This document shows, piece by piece, positions 1 to 5,503 of a stretch of 5,674 bases of DNA. The position numbers and the translations under genes are program-made. The notes beneath the pieces were generated by a model. The model was not told the DNA's origin. It did not search any database and saw nothing but the letters and a program-made list of their open reading frames with translations. Source of the DNA: Caldifarciminota bacterium (GTDB lineage Bacteria > Hydrothermota > UBA3072 > WFRC01). Each line of letters opens with the position of its first letter. Position 1 is the stretch's first letter. The DNA lies in contig WFRC01000284.1 in assembly GCA_015486685.1 (NCBI GenBank), positions 1 through 5,674 on the forward strand, read 5' to 3'.

Positions 1-191
1 ATAGAGATTTGAGAGTGAAATATGATATACTTATCAAGAGCGAATGCGGAGAGAAAGAACTCAATAAGTTCATCAGGCATCTTTTAAAACATTATCCCGA
101 AGAATTTCCTTCCGAGTTAATACCCAAAGGAAAGGCACAAAAACGATATTTAGCAGATGTAATTCAAGTTTTATGTGCAAGTGAGGCATAA
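1..191 (+). CDS. Partial ORF of unknown function entering from the left edge
   Basis: The frame is open from the window edge (first full codon at 3) to a TAA at 189-191. A TTG at 9 could serve as a start, but no Shine-Dalgarno site precedes it, so this is better read as the C-terminal end of a gene lying mostly outside the window. The visible ~60 residues are hydrophilic and mostly helical-looking, with the segment HLLKHYPEEFPSELIPKG near the middle and KRYLADVIQVLC close to the end. I see no membrane segment, no catalytic motif and no family I can name. Its last 7 bases overlap a different frame that carries a restriction-enzyme tail. The segment does not resemble the sequence that normally precedes that tail, so a simple frameshift within one gene is not the favoured reading. 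It may be a real gene end or part of a decayed region. Confidence 0.4.
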   Translation, partial: RDLRVKYDILIKSECGEKELNKFIRHLLKHYPEEFPSELIPKGKAQKRYLADVIQVLCASEA

Positions 192-346
192 CAGCATTGC
201 AGAAAAAATATCATTCTGTGAGACTGGAGCAGGATAAAAAACTATATACAACTCAAATAGACATCCTTGATAAAAAAATAGATTCGTTGGTTTATCAACT
301 TTACGGATTGACAGAAGAAGAAATAAAGGTGGTGGAGGGAGGATGA
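185..346 (+). pseudogene. Orphan C-terminal tail of an Eco57I-like type IIG restriction/methylation enzyme
   Basis: In frame 2, between the stop at 182-184 and the TGA at 344-346, about 53 codons end in LDKKIDSLVYQLYGLTEEEI followed by KVVEGG. This ending (I-D-x-L-V-Y-x-L-Y-G-L-T-E-E-E-I-x-x-V-E) is the usual C-terminus of large Eco57I-type proteins, which fuse nuclease, methyltransferase and specificity parts in one chain of roughly 1000 residues. It is preceded by the short charged helix (KKYHSVRLEQDKKLYTTQ) that normally sits just before it. Everything upstream, including the methyltransferase motifs and target recognition domain, is missing within the window. No start codon here has a ribosome site: the TTG at 197 has none. 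I therefore read it as a remnant left by deletion or recombination. The tail assignment is from recalled family sequence; the loss of the body is seen directly. Confidence 0.72.
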
Positions 347-405
347 AGTTTGATTATTTCCCTTATTATAGGACCAAAATAATTATGAAAAGCCTTGACA
401 AATAA
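343..405 (+). pseudogene. 20-codon gene stub overlapping the type IIG tail by ATGA
   Basis: An ATG at 343-345 overlaps the TGA of the preceding frame (ATGA) and sits just behind a purine-rich GGAGGGAGG stretch, the layout of a translationally coupled second gene of an operon. The frame reads MKFDYFPYYRTKIIMKSLDK and stops at 403-405, where the next promoter (-35 at 395-400) already lies. It is too short to be a recognisable protein. It is best explained as the beginning of a gene that followed the type IIG enzyme and was cut off by a rearrangement between about 375 and 405. A short native peptide is possible but has no support beyond the start signals. Confidence 0.35.
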
Positions 406-422
406 GAGAGATTTTTTATAAT
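395..422 (+). promoter_or_regulatory. Sigma70-type promoter of the HsdR_N-like gene
   Basis: A -35 TTGACA lies at 395-400 and a -10 TATAAT at 417-422, both perfect consensus matches, separated by 16 bp of AT-rich DNA. The expected transcription start is near 429, giving an untranslated leader of about 80 nt before the ATG at 510. The leader contains a palindrome at 465-486. The -35 lies inside the end of the upstream 20-codon stub. Confidence 0.82.
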
Positions 423-464
423 AGAGATATAACGGCTATACAATGATGGATAGAAATACCATTT

Positions 465-486
465 TAGTGACCATTCAAAGTCACTA
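465..486 (+). promoter_or_regulatory. Leader palindrome (7-bp arms), possible operator or RNA hairpin
   Basis: TAGTGAC (465-471) and GTCACTA (480-486) form a perfect 7-bp inverted repeat around an 8-nt loop (472-479). It lies about 40 bases downstream of the predicted transcription start and 12 bases upstream of the Shine-Dalgarno site. No T-run follows it, so it is not a typical terminator. It could be a repressor binding site with half-sites 15 bp apart centre to centre, or an RNA stem in the leader. No regulator gene is visible in the window. Confidence 0.45.
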
Positions 487-498
487 TGTAAACTTTGG

Positions 499-505
499 AA
501 GGAGG
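499..505 (+). promoter_or_regulatory. Ribosome binding site deciding the ATG 510 start
   Basis: AAGGAGG lies 4 nt before ATG 510. The frame extends upstream to a TTG at 495, but that codon has no Shine-Dalgarno site ahead of it and would put this one inside the coding sequence. Confidence 0.75.
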
Positions 506-509
506 AATA

Positions 510-1271
510 ATGATTAAAACAAAAATTTCAAAAGAGCAGAGGAAGGCTATCCGGAATGCACGAAAAATGATAGACCAAGCGATAAAAATGGATAGCAATG
601 AGGCTGAAACTCGAAGAAGAGTTGAACGAATTTTTGAAGAAGTTATGGGTTATAATATTTTTAATCATCTTTCACGTGAACGTGCTGTAAAAGGTGCAGG
701 TGAAACAGAACATGTTGATTTTGTCATTCATCTTGACCCAGAACCCGATGCTAGACCAATAATAATGATTGAACTTAAAAGAGTTGGAATCGAATTATCT
801 AAAAAACATTTAAAACAAGTAACATCCTATGCAATTGATGCAGGATGTGAATGGATTTTGCTAACTAATGGTAAAGAATGGAAAATATACCATGTAGAAT
901 TTGGGCAACCTCCTAAAATTGAAATTTTAGATAATTGGAATTTAATGGAGGACGGGATTGATGAATTGGTTAGGAAGTTTGAAATTATTGGTTATAAATC
1001 AGTAAAACGCGATGGGCTTAATAAAATTTGGAAACATGTGAAAGTTCTTGCACCTAAATCATTGTTATCGGCAATAATCTCGGAAGATACACTTAGAACT
1101 ATAAGACGCAATCTACGCAAGAACACAGGGATACTTGTAAATAATGAAGAAGTTTATACAGGTGTTAGCAAATTGCTAAATGAGGCATCTGCAGTTGCAA
1201 TGAGTAGTATTAAGATGCCCAAATCTACCGAGCGTTCAAAAAGACATAAGACAAATAAGAAGTCAGACTGA
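510..1271 (+). CDS. Stand-alone HsdR N-terminal-like PD-(D/E)XK nuclease domain protein
   Basis: A 253-residue cytoplasmic protein related to the N-terminal nuclease domain of type I restriction R subunits (HSDR_N type). Residues 30-48 form a helix with conserved glutamates (E39, E43, E44) leading into MGYNIF. The nuclease core follows: D70 in HVDFVIHLD, then E88 and K90 in IMIELKRVG, that is D...ExK. The Q103-x3-Y107 helix and the ILLTNGKEWKIYHVEF strand pair (116-131) are typical of the family. Residues about 165-225 are helical (SAIISEDTLRTIRRNL...) and the last 15 are strongly basic. Full R subunits continue into a DEAD-type helicase; here there is none, and no hsdM or hsdS is present. 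I chose ATG 510 over TTG 495 because AAGGAGG at 499-505 lies just before 510 and would fall inside the gene if 495 were used. It has its own promoter and converges on mcrC. DNA cleavage is inferred from intact catalytic residues. Such lone domain proteins are common, and their biological role is not established to my knowledge. Confidence 0.85.
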   Translation: MIKTKISKEQRKAIRNARKMIDQAIKMDSNEAETRRRVERIFEEVMGYNIFNHLSRERAVKGAGETEHVDFVIHLDPEPDARPIIMIELKRVGIELSKKHLKQVTSYAIDAGCEWILLTNGKEWKIYHVEFGQPPKIEILDNWNLMEDGIDELVRKFEIIGYKSVKRDGLNKIWKHVKVLAPKSLLSAIISEDTLRTIRRNLRKNTGILVNNEEVYTGVSKLLNEASAVAMSSIKMPKSTERSKRHKTNKKSD

Positions 1272-1286
1272 AGTTTGAAAAGTATC

Positions 1287-1312
1287 AAGCCTCCTTCCTT
1301 TTTTAGAGGCTT
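1287..1312. terminator. Weak hairpin between the convergent genes
   Basis: AAGCCTC (1287-1293) and GAGGCTT (1306-1312) pair perfectly over 7 bp around a 12-nt T-rich loop. The stem includes the last codons and the TAA (1305-1303) of mcrC and lies 15 bases past the stop of the plus-strand gene. Neither side has a real T-run (cgattt on plus, gatactttt on minus), so termination would be modest. The position between two gene ends suits a bidirectional terminator, but the structure could be chance. Confidence 0.35.
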
Positions 1313-2583
1313 CGATTTACTCCTTTGTAGTCTGCAATAATGTTTGTTATTGAATTATAAAAATCCTGTGGCAGTTCAGGACTTCTGATAGATGGTATTT
1401 TTGAAATTATACCTATATTGAAAGGGAGGATAAATAATTTGCCACCATCAAAAAAAATTTTCTCCTGTTCCTCCAATTTTTGATTAAATCCTTTTCTCCT
1501 GGGATAAACCAATATTACATCTGCATTTCCTACTTTTGTATAGGCATATACTTGATAAAGGTCGTTTCTCCCAACTGACGAGTATTCCTTGTATTTTACC
1601 TCTACTAAAAGGTTTTTGCCATTTTTATCAATTAAGGTAATATCTGGGATTTGTGATTGTTGCCTTTCTAATAGATGCCCAATACCCTTTTGATATTTCA
1701 CTTTCATATCAGGAAATGCTTTTTTTAATGCACGATAGACATAATATTCAAACAGTTTATTCATATCAATAAAGAATCCTGCCCCCTCTTTTTTACTCTG
1801 GTTCAAAAAACTTTTTAGTATTATTTTTGCGAAATTAAAGGGAATAATAAATCTTTGGTTTAATCTTGAAAATATTACCTCATCAAGTTTGTTAATAATA
1901 TTGTAGTCAAGGCTAACATCTTGTAATAAAAAGGTCAACTCACTCAGATTTTTTTTATTCCAGAACCATCTGGAATACAGGGAAGAGATATATGCCGCAA
2001 GATAAAATACCCTGTTAAGTAAATTATCCTCGTTAAATATATCATATTCAATAGAAAATTTATGCCTTTGATGGGGGAGTTTTATAACCTGTTTACCCAC
2101 CAATAACTTTCCCTTCAAATATCTTTCTTCTCTTTGTATCTCGGTATATTCTCGATAATATCCGTTTCGTATTTCATCCAGTAGAGTTTTAGAAAACAAA
2201 TAAATAAATATTTCGTATAGGCTTTGATTGGTTATACGGCTGTTTAATTTTGCATATTCATATTCTTTTATATTTAATCCATAGGCAAAATCCATCAATC
2301 TTAAAAAACATTCGATTGCCTCTTTCCTCTTTTCCTTTAATAAAAGCGTTTCATCTCTATACAATTTTGGAAGAACCTCTATCTGGACATTGTTAAAAAG
2401 CCCAAAACCAACAAAACTGGATGTTTTGATGTAATCTTTATAAAGTGTAAATATCCCTTCGTCCTGATATTCTTTATTATTACCGATAAAATTCTGGATT
2501 GCATTAAGTGTGTCAATATTATTTAATTCTTCTACATCCTTATATTTTTTTCTTTCAAACTCAAATAGTGTTATTGTTTTCAT
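1303..2583 (-). CDS. mcrC: McrC, nuclease subunit of an McrBC modification-dependent restriction system
   Basis: 426 residues, slightly longer than E. coli McrC (about 350). The N-terminal part carries the family motif GFGLFNNVQIEVLPKLY (59-75), the region that plugs into the McrB hexamer. A middle helical part has ERYLKGKLLVGKQ (153-165) and FNEDNLLNRVFYLAAY (183-198), both typical of McrC. The C-terminal PD-(D/E)XK nuclease begins at MNKLFEYYV (274-282, with E279) and continues with PD at 313-314, E328-V-K330 in LLVEVKYKE, and Q344 in DLYQVYAY, so the catalytic set looks intact. The ATG at 2583 overlaps the end of mcrB by 23 nt in another frame. No good Shine-Dalgarno site precedes it, so translation is probably coupled to mcrB. 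McrC does not find its own targets: it is brought to DNA by McrB, stimulates its nucleotide hydrolysis and makes the cut. The family assignment is firm; the modified base recognised is not visible from McrC. Confidence 0.94.
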   Translation of the reverse strand: MKTITLFEFERKKYKDVEELNNIDTLNAIQNFIGNNKEYQDEGIFTLYKDYIKTSSFVGFGLFNNVQIEVLPKLYRDETLLLKEKRKEAIECFLRLMDFAYGLNIKEYEYAKLNSRITNQSLYEIFIYLFSKTLLDEIRNGYYREYTEIQREERYLKGKLLVGKQVIKLPHQRHKFSIEYDIFNEDNLLNRVFYLAAYISSLYSRWFWNKKNLSELTFLLQDVSLDYNIINKLDEVIFSRLNQRFIIPFNFAKIILKSFLNQSKKEGAGFFIDMNKLFEYYVYRALKKAFPDMKVKYQKGIGHLLERQQSQIPDITLIDKNGKNLLVEVKYKEYSSVGRNDLYQVYAYTKVGNADVILVYPRRKGFNQKLEEQEKIFFDGGKLFILPFNIGIISKIPSIRSPELPQDFYNSITNIIADYKGVNRSL

Positions 2584-4222
2584 TTTTTAGTAACATCTGT
2601 TTTAATGCATCAATTATATCTTTCCCCTCAAGTTTTTTTATCTTGTAGGTTTTATTATCATTTGAATCTGAGGATTCTTCAACGAAAGGACCAATTAAAT
2701 CCCTTATGGTCTCCCAATCGTTATGAAAATACTCCAATATTAAAGGAACAACTTCATTATACCAGACAAAGTTGAAATCTTCAGCATCATTTATTTCCAT
2801 AAAATAACTGTGTCCTATCCTGTGGTCTCTATCTTTTAGATATTCTATTTTTGAGTTTAACATTCTTAGAAATTCTGAAATATTGATAGAATCTACATAA
2901 ATATTTTCCAGTTGTGTGTAATCAGGCTCCATCTCCATAAATGCAAACCTTCTCCTTAGTGCGACATCAATCAAAGCAATGCTTCTATCAGTAGTATTCA
3001 TCGTTCCAATAATATAGATATTCGGAGGAACACAAAATTTTTCATTAGAATATGGTAAATGGACAATTATTTCATTCTTGGCACCAGCCCTTTTATCTAT
3101 CTCAAGAAGCGTTATCAAATCACCGAAAATTTTACTAATATTCCCTCTATTTATTTCGTCAATTACAATGTAATAATTTTTGTTGGACTTACCAAATAAT
3201 TCCTTTCGTTTCTCGGGAGAAAATTCATCATAGAATGTTCTTACTAGGCTTTTTTTAGAAGAAAGATACTCTTCAAAAAAACTTTTGTCATTTCTATATT
3301 TTCTTTGCATATTCAGAAAATTTTCACCAATCTCATTTATATTCTTATCATCTGAATTCTGCATCGCCAAAGCAACAGCATTCAGACATAATGTCTTAAA
3401 TATACCATCTTCTACAACATAACGAATATTATTATCCTTTCCAATAATGGGTCTTATACCTTCTATAAATTCCTCATACCCGAAAGACTGGTGGAATGTA
3501 ATAAAAATGCCTTCTTTTTTTACATAGTTTAGTGCAAGATATGTTTTGCCTGTCCCCGGAGGACCATATAAGATTATTTGTCTTTTTCTGCTTAAGAGTC
3601 TATCCATTCTTTCAGTATAAACTGGCGGGGGACCATCTCCTCCTCCATCCCAAGCCTTAAAAAGGGCATAAGAGGCACAGATAAGATCATTATCTTTTAG
3701 TATATCAGAAAAATATTTGGACACCTTAATAATATTCTCTTTTCTATTTGGCCAAAGTCCACCGGTGAATCCAATATCTTCTTCATCTAATCCCAGTTCT
3801 GCCATCTCATTTTCAGATGAATTTGCAATAGCAAGAAACCATTCAGGGTGGATTATATGTGCGAATGTGGATGCCACGGTGCCACCTGCTCCCTTTCCAA
3901 TCTCAATATCTCTTAAGCACTGGTATGCCTTTTTAGAATTCTTTGCTCCATTTAAGCATGTTATAAATTTGGCAAGAATTTTCCTTCCATCCTTATTGTT
4001 TGCTGTGTGGGCGGTATTTGCGAAGAATCCTGCGATTATGTAATCAATATCTCTTAAAGGTTCAAGAATTTCTCCCCATCCTTCCGTATATTTTTTTCTT
4101 TTGAGTGTATCAATATTTTTTATAAGATTATTTTTTACTTTACGAAGTATTTTTCTTATTTCATTACTATCGCATTCTTCCCCATGTTTTTTAACCGTGT
4201 CAATTATTTCATTTTTATTCAT
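2561..4222 (-). CDS. mcrB: McrB, AAA+ motor and recognition subunit of the McrBC system
   Basis: 553 residues. The AAA+ domain (about 205-545) has Walker A GPPGTGKT (220-227), the McrB-specific FHQSFGYEEFIEGIRP (243-258), Walker B IVIDEINRGN (352-361) with D355/E356, the signature MNTTDRS (408-414) that is MNTADRS in many relatives, ALRRRFAF (421-428) with the arginine-finger positions, and DHRIGHSYF (466-474). McrB proteins form hexamers that usually hydrolyse GTP and move DNA towards McrC. The first ~200 residues should hold target recognition. They are helix-rich, contain HIIHPEWFLAI (122-132), end in a Gly/Pro-rich linker (WDGGGDGPPP, 191-200), and do not look to me like the E. coli DUF3578 domain or an EVE/YTH fold, so the modified target is unknown. 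The start ATG 4222 is supported by AAAGGGGG (4227-4234) 4 nt upstream and a consensus promoter. The stop overlaps mcrC. Nucleotide preference is inferred from the family. Confidence 0.94.
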   Translation of the reverse strand: MNKNEIIDTVKKHGEECDSNEIRKILRKVKNNLIKNIDTLKRKKYTEGWGEILEPLRDIDYIIAGFFANTAHTANNKDGRKILAKFITCLNGAKNSKKAYQCLRDIEIGKGAGGTVASTFAHIIHPEWFLAIANSSENEMAELGLDEEDIGFTGGLWPNRKENIIKVSKYFSDILKDNDLICASYALFKAWDGGGDGPPPVYTERMDRLLSRKRQIILYGPPGTGKTYLALNYVKKEGIFITFHQSFGYEEFIEGIRPIIGKDNNIRYVVEDGIFKTLCLNAVALAMQNSDDKNINEIGENFLNMQRKYRNDKSFFEEYLSSKKSLVRTFYDEFSPEKRKELFGKSNKNYYIVIDEINRGNISKIFGDLITLLEIDKRAGAKNEIIVHLPYSNEKFCVPPNIYIIGTMNTTDRSIALIDVALRRRFAFMEMEPDYTQLENIYVDSINISEFLRMLNSKIEYLKDRDHRIGHSYFMEINDAEDFNFVWYNEVVPLILEYFHNDWETIRDLIGPFVEESSDSNDNKTYKIKKLEGKDIIDALKQMLLKNENNNTI

Positions 4223-4226
4223 TTAT

Positions 4227-4234
4227 CCCCCTTT
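4227..4234 (-). promoter_or_regulatory. Ribosome binding site of mcrB
   Basis: Read on the minus strand, AAAGGGGG precedes the ATG at 4222 by 4 nt. It fixes the start of mcrB and is the only strong ribosome site of the mcrBC unit, since mcrC has none. Confidence 0.7.
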
Positions 4235-4285
4235 ATTTAACAATCTAAAATTCCCATTCTACTTTTTTCTTCTTTTCCATATTTC

Positions 4286-4313
4286 ATTATACAAAATTAT
4301 TTCTTTTTGTCAA
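4286..4313 (-). promoter_or_regulatory. Sigma70-type promoter of mcrBC
   Basis: On the minus strand TTGACA (4313-4308) and TATAAT (4291-4286) are perfect consensus boxes with a 16-bp AT-rich spacer. Transcription should start near 4279, giving a leader of about 57 nt before mcrB. Box sequences and spacing equal those of the promoter at 395-422, so both restriction-type units are probably read by the same housekeeping sigma factor. No obvious operator was found near it. Confidence 0.85.
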
Positions 4314-4363
4314 TAATTTTTATTTTCATATTTTTTATATGAGCGGGAATGGAATGAACTTTT

Positions 4364-4483
4364 CCCAATCCACCACTTTTGCGAAAAAGTGAAAAACAGA
4401 TGAGATGCTGAAATGAATTCAGCATGACATCCACCCCACCTGAGAGCTTGCCACGCCTGCCTTTGGCAGGTTCGCAATGACAA
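4364..4483. repeat. Left cluster of dispersed palindromic repeats
   Basis: The 418-nt gap between mcrB and the next gene holds, beyond the mcrB leader and promoter, a mosaic of palindromes and no convincing gene. First comes CCCAATCC plus CACTTTTGCGAAAAAGTG (4374-4391), whose ends pair over 7 bp around GCGA. Next is ATGCTGAA (4405-4412) with TTCAGCAT (4418-4425), followed by GACA. Last is TTGC...CCTGCC-TTT-GGCAGG...GCAATGACA (4448-4479), an imperfect stem with a perfect 6-bp core at 4456-4470. Components of the first two recur to the right of the protease gene. A 66-codon minus-strand frame across this stretch is a by-product of the repeats. Confidence 0.7.
4405..4425. repeat. ATGCTGAA/TTCAGCAT palindrome, copy 1
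   Basis: A perfect 8-bp inverted repeat with a 5-nt loop (ATGAA), followed by GACA. A copy with the same arms and loop ACGAG lies at 5504-5524, also followed by GACA. The loops differ while the arms are kept, which fits selection or copying of a structured element. Confidence 0.75.
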
Positions 4484-4546
4484 TAGAGAAAACGAATTTT
4501 GTTCTACCATAGCATAAATTTTTCCACCCTTGCTATTAGAAAAATA

Positions 4547-4576
4547 TTGACATTTGAAGAAAAGTTTTTATATAAA
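4547..4576 (+). promoter_or_regulatory. Promoter of the DUF5678-like/aspartyl protease pair
   Basis: TTGACA at 4547-4552 is followed by TATATA (4569-4574, 16-bp spacer) or TATAAA (4571-4576, 18-bp spacer). Transcription from here should begin around 4581-4583, about 60 nt before the ATG at 4641. It lies just downstream of the left repeat cluster, so the gene pair has its own promoter directly after the repeats. Confidence 0.7.
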
Positions 4577-4640
4577 AGAGGAGAGATAGGATGCTTATTA
4601 GCAATATTATGACAAAATATATAGATGGAGGTAAAAAGAT

Positions 4641-4856
4641 ATGTCCCAAACAACAAAGATAAAAGACTTTTCTGGAATTTATCAACAATATAAAGGTTTA
4701 TGGGTGGCTCTGACCGAAAAGGAAGATAAGGTTGTATCTTCTGGTAAAGACCCCAAAAAAGTATTTAATGAGGCGAAAAAGAAAGGGGTCAAAATACCTA
4801 TTCTATTTAAGGTGCCCACAAAGATAATTGGATATGCTGGTTTTAATACATATTGA
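4641..4856 (+). CDS. Small DUF5678-like protein
   Basis: 71 residues, soluble, lysine-rich, with no signal peptide or membrane segment. The pattern FSGIYQQYKGLWVALTE (10-26), then DKVVSSGKDPKKVFNEAKKKG (29-49) and PILFKVP (53-59) matches my recollection of DUF5678: a strand with the KGxWVA motif, a short strand with a 'v.s.G.d..ev...Ak.kG' helix, and a final strand ending in KVP. Its biochemical function is unknown to me. The ATG at 4641 has a strong site GGAGGT (4627-4632) 8 nt upstream. Only 10 nt separate its stop from the next gene, a retropepsin-like protease, so the two are surely co-transcribed. I recall this pairing from other genomes, which would suggest that the small protein is a partner, inhibitor or substrate of the protease; this is inference. 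Confidence is high that it is a gene, moderate for the family name. Confidence 0.78.
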   Translation: MSQTTKIKDFSGIYQQYKGLWVALTEKEDKVVSSGKDPKKVFNEAKKKGVKIPILFKVPTKIIGYAGFNTY

Positions 4857-4866
4857 AACCTGATGT

Positions 4867-5289
4867 ATGAAATTCTCCTATAAAAAGTTTATATTAGAAA
4901 AGCCTATTTTTCAGAACAGAAAAGTAATTTTACGGCCTATTCTTCCAATTCAGATTGAATATCATAATAAACAGGTTAAATATGAAGTAATGGTTGATTC
5001 CGGGGCTGATTTTAGCATTTTCCATGCTGAAATAGGCGAAATTCTTGGTATCCCTGTAAAAGATGGTCGCAAATGGGAATTTGGTGGAATCACTGGTGGT
5101 AAATCTTTTGCTTATCTTCATAAAGTTAAAATTTCTGTGGGAGGTTGGACTTATAAAACAATAGTATCTTTTTCCTGGGATTTACCCTCTTACGGACTTG
5201 GAGTAGTTGGACAGATTGGATTTTTTGACCAATTTATTGTGAAGTTTGATTTGCAGAAAGAGATATTTGAATTAAAGCCAAAAACATAG
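4867..5289 (+). CDS. Retropepsin-like single-domain aspartyl protease
   Basis: 140 residues, about the size of one lobe of a pepsin fold. The catalytic motif is VMVDSGADFSIF (41-52) with D44, the D-[ST]-G-A form used by retroviral and bacterial retropepsin-like enzymes. The helix-like EIGEILGIPV (55-64) follows, then a Gly-rich FGGITGG (72-78) that could be the flap. VVGQIGFFDQFIVKFDLQ (113-130) is the hydrophobic-Gly psi-loop and C-terminal strand expected after it. With only one catalytic Asp it should act as a homodimer, each subunit giving one Asp. No signal peptide or membrane segment is seen, so it is probably cytoplasmic. The ATG at 4867 lies 10 nt after the DUF5678-like stop and has no good ribosome site, so translation is likely coupled. 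The substrate is unknown. No reverse transcriptase, integrase or capsid gene is nearby, so it is not evidence for a retroelement. The fold assignment is good; the physiological role is open. Confidence 0.85.
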   Translation: MKFSYKKFILEKPIFQNRKVILRPILPIQIEYHNKQVKYEVMVDSGADFSIFHAEIGEILGIPVKDGRKWEFGGITGGKSFAYLHKVKISVGGWTYKTIVSFSWDLPSYGLGVVGQIGFFDQFIVKFDLQKEIFELKPKT

Positions 5290-5353
5290 GGACTACCAAT
5301 TAGAGGGGATTTTTAAAGGTGCAAGAGGATGCAAACTTGCAAACTCACAAATT

Positions 5354-5388
5354 CCCAAATCCCTCACTTTTGCGAAAAACCGGTGGGC
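5354..5388. repeat. CACTTTTGCGAAAAA repeat, right copy a
   Basis: CCCAAATCCCT followed by CACTTTTGCGAAAAACC and GGTGGGC. It matches the left-cluster sequence from 4364 over about 26 bases with few differences, then continues in the same way as copy b at 5421-5444. Unlike the left copy it lacks the AAAAGTG arm, so it does not form the 7-bp hairpin. Confidence 0.65.
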
Positions 5389-5420
5389 AAAAATGGTAAT
5401 ATTACTACAATAGAGCATTT

Positions 5421-5444
5421 CACTTTTGCGAAAAACCTGTGGGC
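5421..5444. repeat. CACTTTTGCGAAAAA repeat, right copy b
   Basis: 24 bases starting with CACTTTTGCGAAAAACC differ from copy a (5365-5388) at one position (CCTGTGGGC against CCGGTGGGC). The two start 56 bp apart in direct orientation, as if duplicated locally. The DNA between them is not repeated. Confidence 0.65.
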
Positions 5445-5503
5445 TGAAACCCTTGCTAATACTGAAAAATTGGTCTCCACTTTAAAAACTCAAGAAATAT
5501 AAG

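Noticed and set aside
510..1303. A complete type I restriction system
   Set aside because: The nuclease frame stops at 1271 without any helicase region, and no hsdM or hsdS sequence is found on either strand.
3717..4043. 108-codon plus-strand frame opposite mcrB
   Set aside because: It lies wholly inside mcrB, antisense to a coding region with clear family matches, and shows no ribosome site or recognisable domain.
4101..4316. 71-codon hydrophobic plus-strand frame over the mcrB start
   Set aside because: Its Phe/Leu/Ser/Ile-rich sequence is the antisense of A-rich mcrB codons and of the mcrB leader; no start signals are present.
4310..4510. 66-codon minus-strand frame across the left repeat cluster
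   Set aside because: It is composed of translated palindromic repeats (HAEFISASHL-type sequence), has no ribosome site, and overlaps the mcrB promoter.
4591..4662. 23-codon leader peptide frame (ATG 4591) overlapping the start of the DUF5678-like gene
   Set aside because: A purine stretch (aggagag) precedes it, but the predicted transcript begins near 4581-4583, leaving almost no leader and cutting into that site. The peptide shows no attenuation-type codon run.
4930..5121. 63-codon minus-strand frame inside the protease gene
   Set aside because: It is antisense to the retropepsin-like gene, including its catalytic motif, with no promoter or ribosome site.
4867..5289. Retroelement or endogenous viral protease
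   Set aside because: No reverse transcriptase, integrase, capsid gene or long terminal repeats are visible. Single-lobe retropepsin-like proteins are also cellular bacterial proteins.
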